Assembly (NCBI GenBank): GCA_051881335.1
Contig: JBJEPR010000181.1
Coordinates: 1-10,641 of the forward strand
Source of the DNA: Fimenecus sp051881335
GTDB taxonomy: Bacteria; Bacillota; Clostridia; Oscillospirales; Acutalibacteraceae
DNA: 10,641 nucleotides
Direction of reading: 5' to 3'
Shown here: piece after piece, positions 9,398 through 10,641 of the stretch
How the letters are laid out: the number at the start of each line of letters is the position of its first letter
How positions within the stretch are numbered: the stretch's first letter is position 1
Position numbers and translations under genes: made by a program
The notes under the pieces: generated by a model
Seen by the model: only the letters and a program-made list of their open reading frames with translations
Databases searched by the model: none
Told to the model about the DNA's origin: nothing

Positions 9398-10641
9398 CTA
9401 TTTTAATTTTAAATCCGGCGGTATACGGTGATCATACACATAACTGCCAAAATTGATGGGTTGTAAAAATACTTTTGCTTTCGTAATAAAATCAGACAAG
9501 CGACTGCCGTTTGGAACAATGTCCCCTGCCCCAAAGAAAGAAATGTCATTTTGCAAATCGTCTGCTGTTGTGCCAACGGGCACATTCTGCGTAATTACCT
9601 TTTGCTCACCGGGCAACAAGTCAAAGTAGTTATCGGAAAACGGCTGTGTATTGGATTTGGAATAAATTTGCAAAAATCGTACATAGTTTTGCGATTGTAA
9701 AGTAAGCGTTGCCTGATTTCCCTGCACCTGTGCCTGCATTTGCACCTGTGTTCTCGGCAATTGCAAGTCTTTTTCGGGTGCAAACAGCAAGGTCTTTTGG
9801 GAAATCACCTCTTGTTTATAGAACAGCTGCACAACCAGCACGCAGGATTTCAAATTGCCGCATTTGCGCAATTCGGAAATTTGCAAGGTTTCTACACAGC
9901 GACTTTCCAGTGCATTTAACGCAACGGCACTTCGCGCTCCTGCTGTCATCACTTTGCCGTTAAAATCCAATAACCGATACTCCACACGGCAATCTGCAAG
10001 CGCTTTCATTGTATCGTTAATGGTATAAATTTTGACGCTTTCCGTTGTATCCTCCAAAGAAAGGGTAACGGGTGCGTTAAAATGGCGAGCACAGTATTGC
10101 AAGGCTTTATAATTCCCGAAATAATCCATACTTGCCCAACTGCAAACCGGCCAGCAGTCATTCAACTGCCAATACATAGAACCGTTACATCTGCCACGAT
10201 TGCGACGCCAATGCTCGGTTGCATCGCGCACACATTCCTCTTGGCAAATTTGTGACAGATAGATATAATCCTCAAACTGCTTCGGCAACCGAAAACGCGA
10301 AGTAATGTAATACGCCATTTTCATATTGCCGCTGTTGCATTTCTGATGTGCGGAAAAAACTGCGCTAGTCAAGGAATAGTCTTTGGGTGTTGCATAGGTC
10401 TCGATTGTCTTTAAATCCGGCAGGCTTTCAAAGCCAAATTCACTGCAAAACCGCGTCATACGCTTACGATAATAGGTCAGCGGTTGCAATCCGTGCCAAA
10501 CCGCCCACAAATGCGTATCGCCGACATTGTCGCGGTCATAGCCTTTCATATATGCCGTTCCGCAGGGACTGCCGGGAATGTACGGCGTTTGCGTGTCAAG
10601 CGCTTGCATCCATTCGGGCAGAATGGCACAGGGCGTCCGGT
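9398..10641 (-). CDS. GH2 beta-mannosidase, C-terminal part (runs off right edge)
   Basis: Beta-mannosidase removes terminal beta-1,4-mannose from manno-oligosaccharides or N-glycan cores. About 413 codons are visible and the frame stays open to the edge, so the N-terminal sugar-binding domains and the acid/base Asn-Glu lie outside; intact relatives are usually 800-900 residues. Family motifs present are YIPGSP, GDTHLWAVWHG near residues 40-50 of the visible part, and RFCSEFGFES with the nucleophile Glu encoded at 10439-10441. Further on are GSMYWQLNDCWPVCSWASMDYFGNYKALQY and the trailing Ig-like domains. An internal ATG at 10607-10609 is not the start, since conserved sequence (PEWMQALD) continues upstream of it. 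The gene ends at TAG (9398-9400) before a clear terminator. Together with the other GH2 enzyme it points to a glycan-degrading life style. Confidence 0.9.
   Translation of the reverse strand, partial: RTPCAILPEWMQALDTQTPYIPGSPCGTAYMKGYDRDNVGDTHLWAVWHGLQPLTYYRKRMTRFCSEFGFESLPDLKTIETYATPKDYSLTSAVFSAHQKCNSGNMKMAYYITSRFRLPKQFEDYIYLSQICQEECVRDATEHWRRNRGRCNGSMYWQLNDCWPVCSWASMDYFGNYKALQYCARHFNAPVTLSLEDTTESVKIYTINDTMKALADCRVEYRLLDFNGKVMTAGARSAVALNALESRCVETLQISELRKCGNLKSCVLVVQLFYKQEVISQKTLLFAPEKDLQLPRTQVQMQAQVQGNQATLTLQSQNYVRFLQIYSKSNTQPFSDNYFDLLPGEQKVITQNVPVGTTADDLQNDISFFGAGDIVPNGSRLSDFITKAKVFLQPINFGSYVYDHRIPPDLKLK

Noticed and set aside
1..10641. CRISPR arrays, insertion sequences or phage genes
   Set aside because: No regularly spaced repeats, transposase motifs or terminal inverted repeats with target duplications were seen on reading both strands by eye.

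Overview
The window looks like chromosomal DNA of a Firmicutes bacterium, probably a Clostridia-type gut or plant-fibre organism. Base composition is moderate to AT-rich, with AGGAGG-type ribosome sites and SigA-like promoters. The tRNA gene encodes its own CCA. The genes (WYL regulator, GH2 glycosidases, CsoR, ArsR, P1B ATPases) are all common in that group. This assignment is an inference; no marker here fixes a genus.

Layout. (1) 1-542, minus: N-terminal part of phosphoglycerate kinase, running off the left edge, with a readable promoter. (2) 683-3466, minus: a two-gene unit made of a cytoplasmic GH2 glycosidase followed 18 bp later by a WYL-domain regulator that probably starts at TTG. 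(3) 3684-3854, minus: a free-standing tRNA-Leu(UAG) with its own promoter and terminator. (4) 3898-6795, plus: a copper operon of csoR, then copA joined in frame to copZ. It is driven by a promoter carrying two CsoR-like dyads. (5) 6806-6841: a perfect 15-bp bidirectional terminator shared by the copper operon and the convergent zinc/cadmium operon. (6) 6856-9339, minus: a zinc/cadmium operon of an ArsR/SmtB-type sensor, a free 72-residue HMA domain, and a P1B-2 ATPase with no HMA of its own. Its promoter carries two ATATGAA-type dyads. (7) 9354-10641, minus: the C-terminal part of a GH2 beta-mannosidase and its terminator, running off the right edge.

How it works together. The centre is a paired metal-resistance module. 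CsoR should release its promoter on Cu(I), giving CopA (export) and CopZ (chaperone). The ArsR-family protein should release its promoter on Zn(II)/Cd(II), giving the HMA protein and the export ATPase. The module sits among carbohydrate-degradation genes with no visible functional link to it.

The most unusual point is the modular rearrangement of the two pumps. In the copper operon the CopZ-like domain is fused to the end of CopA, yet its own Shine-Dalgarno and ATG are intact. In the zinc operon the N-terminal HMA that is normally part of a CadA/ZntA pump is a separate gene. The copA-copZ junction also holds two A-runs, a canonical -1 slippery heptamer, and a stop codon in each alternative frame just ahead of the copZ ribosome site. 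That fits one locus giving both fused and separate products, but also fits a recent or artefactual single-base indel.
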